From NCBI RefSeq assembly GCF_900105415.1, contig NZ_FNSM01000001.1, positions 5,543,501 through 5,607,500 of the forward strand: a stretch of DNA of 64,000 nt, given 5' to 3'. Both the position numbers and the translations under genes were made by a program. A model generated the notes under the pieces. That model did not search any database. It had not been told where the DNA came from and saw only the letters and a list, made by a program, of their open reading frames with translations. Each line of letters starts with the position of its first letter. Positions within the stretch are counted from its first letter, which is position 1. This stretch comes from Streptomyces sp. TLI_105 (GTDB taxonomy: Bacteria > Actinomycetota > Actinomycetes > Streptomycetales > Streptomycetaceae). Below, in pieces: positions 61,564 to 64,000 of the stretch.

Positions 61564-63434
61564 GCACGGCGACCGCGACCCGCGCCCCGAGCCCCACGAA
61601 GGCCCCCGCCCGCACCGGCCCCCCGCCCCAGCGCGGCCCCGGCCTCGCCACCCCCACCCTCGAACGCTCCCTCTCCTTCCGCTCCTCCGGCCTCCGCCTG
61701 CTGCGCACCCTCGCCCCCGACCGGGCCCGGCTGCTCGCCGTCCTCGCCGCCGGCGCCGCCGCCGTCTCCCTCTCCGTCCTCGGCCCCCTCCTCCTCGGCC
61801 GCGCCACCGACCTCGTGATCACCGGGGCCGCGGGTGCCGCCGGCGTCGACTTCGCGGCCGTCGGCCGGATCCTCGCCCTCTCCGTCGCCGTCGTCACCGG
61901 CTCCTCCGCCCTCACCTGGGTCCAGCTGCGGATCGCCACCACCGTCGTCCAGCGGGCCGGCCACCGGCTCCGCGAGCAGGCCCAGCACAAACTGGCCAGG
62001 CTGCCCCTCGCCTACCTCGACGGACAGCCGCGCGGCGAGGTCCTCTCCCGCACCACCAACGACATCGACAACATCACCCAGACCCTCCAGCAGGCCTTCA
62101 GCCAGATGACGCGCGCCCTGCTCACCCTGGTCGGCGTCCTCCTGATGATGTTCTGGATCTCCCCGGTGCTCGCCCTCGTCGCCCTCGCCACCGTGCCCGT
62201 CTCGGTCGCCGTCGCGGCCTTCGTCGGCAAGCGCGCCCAGCCCCAGTTCGTGAAGCAGTGGGCCGTCACCGGCCGGCTCGGCAGCCACGTCGAGGAGATG
62301 ATCACCGGCCACACCGAGGTCGTCGCCTTCGGCCGCCGCGCCGAGGCCGTCCGCCGCTTCGACGAGCTCGGCGAGGAGCTCTACCGGGCGAGCTTCCGCG
62401 CCCAGTTCGTCTCCGGCTTCATCCAGCCCGCCCTGACCCTCGTCGGCAACCTCACCTACGTCGTCGTCGCCGTCGTCGGCGGCCTGCGGGTGGCGAGCGG
62501 GACGCTGACCGTCGGCGACGTCCAGGCCTTCGTCCAGTACTCGTACGACTTCAACGGCCCCATCACCCAGGTCGCCGCCATGGCCAACCTCCTCCAGTCC
62601 GGAGTGGCCTCCGCCGAGCGGGTCTTCGACCTCCTCGACGCCGAGGAGGAGTCCCCGGAGCCCACCACGCCCCACAAGCCCGCCGAGCTCCGCGGCCGGG
62701 TCTCCTTCGAGAAGGTCGCCTTCCGCTACGAAGAGGACAAGCCGCTCATCGAGGACCTGTCGCTCACGGTGGAGCCGGGCCGGACGGTCGCCATCGTCGG
62801 CCCCACCGGCGCCGGCAAGACGACCCTGGTCAACCTGCTCATGCGCTTCCACGAGGTGACGGCCGGCCGGATCACCCTCGACGGCGTCGACACCGCCGCC
62901 ATGACCCGGGAGGAGCTGCGCTCCGCCACCGGCATGGTCCTCCAGGACACCTGGCTCTTCGGCGGCACCATCGCCGACAACATCGCCTACGGAGCGCCCG
63001 GAGAGGTCTCCCGCGAGCGGATCGTCGCCGCCGCGAAGGCCGCCCGCGCCGACCGGTTCGTCCGCACCCTGCCCGCCGGGTACGACACCGTCCTCGACGA
63101 GGACGGCGGCGGCCTCAGCGCCGGCGAGAAGCAGCTGATCACCCTCGCCCGCGCCTTCCTCTCCGACCCGGTGATCCTCGTCCTCGACGAGGCCACCAGC
63201 TCCGTCGACACCCGCACCGAGCTCCTCGTCCAGCAGGCCATGACCTCCCTGCGCGCGGGCCGCACCAGCTTCGTCGTCGCCCACCGGCTCTCCACGGTCC
63301 GGGACGCCGACACGATCCTGGTGATGGAGGGCGGCTCGATCGCCGAGCAGGGCACCCACGAGGAACTCCTCGCCGCCGGAGGGGCCTACGCCCGGCTGCA
63401 CGCCGCCCAGTTCGCCCGTACGGTGGAGACGTGA
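61560..63434 (+). CDS. Heterodimeric ABC exporter subunit, catalytic half
   Basis: A 624-residue half-transporter with a 45-residue Pro/Arg-rich N-terminal extension, six helices (about 60-340), and an NBD with Walker A GPTGAGKTT, Walker B ILVLDEATSSVD (canonical Glu present) and a signature GLSAGEKQLITLARAF, i.e. LSAGE for LSGGQ. Such a signature belongs to the degenerate site formed with the partner's Asp Walker B. It overlaps the upstream gene by 4 bases and the next by 4, so three genes are translationally coupled. Confidence 0.9.
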   Translation: MSTATATRAPSPTKAPARTGPPPQRGPGLATPTLERSLSFRSSGLRLLRTLAPDRARLLAVLAAGAAAVSLSVLGPLLLGRATDLVITGAAGAAGVDFAAVGRILALSVAVVTGSSALTWVQLRIATTVVQRAGHRLREQAQHKLARLPLAYLDGQPRGEVLSRTTNDIDNITQTLQQAFSQMTRALLTLVGVLLMMFWISPVLALVALATVPVSVAVAAFVGKRAQPQFVKQWAVTGRLGSHVEEMITGHTEVVAFGRRAEAVRRFDELGEELYRASFRAQFVSGFIQPALTLVGNLTYVVVAVVGGLRVASGTLTVGDVQAFVQYSYDFNGPITQVAAMANLLQSGVASAERVFDLLDAEEESPEPTTPHKPAELRGRVSFEKVAFRYEEDKPLIEDLSLTVEPGRTVAIVGPTGAGKTTLVNLLMRFHEVTAGRITLDGVDTAAMTREELRSATGMVLQDTWLFGGTIADNIAYGAPGEVSRERIVAAAKAARADRFVRTLPAGYDTVLDEDGGGLSAGEKQLITLARAFLSDPVILVLDEATSSVDTRTELLVQQAMTSLRAGRTSFVVAHRLSTVRDADTILVMEGGSIAEQGTHEELLAAGGAYARLHAAQFARTVET

Positions 63435-64000
63435 TCGTCACCGTCCGCACCACCACCGACGCGCGCGCCAAGGCCGACGCCCTGGCGCGCGGCGCCGTCG
63501 AGGCCCGGCTCGCCGCCTGCGCGCAGATCTCGGGGCCCGTCACCTCCGTCTTCCACTGGCGGGGCGCGATCGAGACCTCCGAGGAGTGGGAGGTGGTGTT
63601 CAAGACCACCGAGGCCCGCTACCAGGCCCTGGAGGCGCACCTCCTCGCCGCCCACGACTACGAGACGCCCGAGATCCTCGCCACCCGGGTGACCCGGGTC
63701 AGCGAGCGCTACGCCCGCTGGGTCGAGGAGGAGACCGCGGCGGCCGCGGAGATCGAGGCCCCGGCGCCCGACGAGCGGCCGTTCTTCGTCTACGGGACGC
63801 TGCGTCCGGGCGCGTACAACCACGACCGCTTCCTCGCCGGCCGCATCGGCACCGAGGCGGACGCCGTGCTGCACGGGGCGGTCCTGCACGACGGACCCGG
63901 CTATCCGTACGTGGTCCCGGCGGACAAGGGCCAGGTGGTCGGCACGCTGCTCACGCCCGCGCCCGGCGCGTACGGCGAACTGTTCGGCCTGCTCGACCGC
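63431..64000 (+). CDS. CutA domain fused to gamma-glutamylcyclotransferase-like domain (3' end outside window)
   Basis: GTG 63431 overlaps the ABC stop (GTGA). Residues 1-105 are a CutA fold (VEARLAACAQISGPVTSVFH, ETSEEWEVVFKTTEARYQAL, HDYETPEILATRV), linked to metal tolerance and forming trimers. From about residue 116 a second domain starts (FFVYGTLRPGAYNHDRFLAG), with the YGTLRxG motif of GGCT/AIG2 enzymes, which cleave gamma-glutamyl amino acids to 5-oxoproline. At least 190 residues are visible; the end lies outside. A fused form is uncommon as far as I know. Confidence 0.85.
   Translation, partial: MIVTVRTTTDARAKADALARGAVEARLAACAQISGPVTSVFHWRGAIETSEEWEVVFKTTEARYQALEAHLLAAHDYETPEILATRVTRVSERYARWVEEETAAAAEIEAPAPDERPFFVYGTLRPGAYNHDRFLAGRIGTEADAVLHGAVLHDGPGYPYVVPADKGQVVGTLLTPAPGAYGELFGLLDR

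Overview
The window is a roughly 72% GC stretch of chromosome from a Streptomyces. Codon third positions are almost all G or C, GTG starts are common, and the gene order PhoH-YbeY-CNNM/CBS, Era, leuA, RecO-UppS, Zur-ZnuBCA, glyS, DusB, ppdK is a conserved chromosomal core of that genus. No rRNA, tRNA, CRISPR array or secondary-metabolite cluster is visible. About 63 intact or edge-cut protein genes and several broken ones can be supported.

Region by region. 1-3.8 kb: tail of a PfkB kinase, then the phoH-ybeY-CNNM-yjbR operon. 3.9-6.4 kb: a divergent MFS exporter/MmyB-type regulator pair. 6.5-11.1 kb: a catalytically dead cytidine-deaminase-like protein, a three-gene secreted surface module resembling Firmicute WxL/WxLIP clusters, and era. 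11.2-14.7 kb: an intracellular M4 protease with its emfourin-type inhibitor, and leuA behind a leucine attenuator. 14.7-18.5 kb: a scar with a truncated TnpB and an orphan sortase sorting signal, a TerB-like protein, an FAD oxidase, and a repeat-filled spacer. 18.5-26.6 kb: a LuxR regulator, a ferredoxin-NADP reductase, a serine hydrolase, a decayed XRE/DUF397 cassette and a subtilase. 26.7-33.5 kb: recO-uppS-ycxB, the Zur-controlled zinc uptake operon and glyS. 33.6-41.2 kb: membrane protein, AKR/TetR, two MFS exporters around an MmyB-type regulator, and dusB. 41.5-51.9 kb: ppdK, an ArsR/DUF5937 regulator, a PhoX-like protein, a beta-propeller-like protein, a truncated hemoglobin, a VOC protein, and a TetR-MFS-SDR unit. 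52-56.5 kb: assimilatory nitrite reductase genes under a probable GlnR box. 56.5-64 kb: a TSUP permease, a class F sortase with its probable substrate, a class IV aminotransferase, a heterodimeric ABC exporter, and a CutA-GGCT fusion cut by the window edge.

Functional links: zur-znuBCA is a self-contained zinc-uptake switch with Zur boxes on a probably leaderless promoter. nirB/nirD and the upstream reductase form a nitrogen-control operon. The emfourin/M4 pair is an enzyme-inhibitor operon. The TetR-MFS-SDR unit shares one operator motif at both promoters.

Most unusual signals: (1) a ~205-bp palindrome-ended, MITE-like element that sits in frame inside a reductase gene (55235-55439) and also, with a second repeat nested in it, in the spacer at 18200-18540; (2) a CYGAYG-N3-CRTCAG palindrome upstream of three secreted/surface-protein genes; (3) repeated duplication of coding-sequence 3' ends into the downstream spacer (yjbR, phoX, era); (4) a WxL-like surface module in an actinomycete; (5) -10-like hexamers 6-7 nt before many start codons, indicating widespread leaderless mRNAs.
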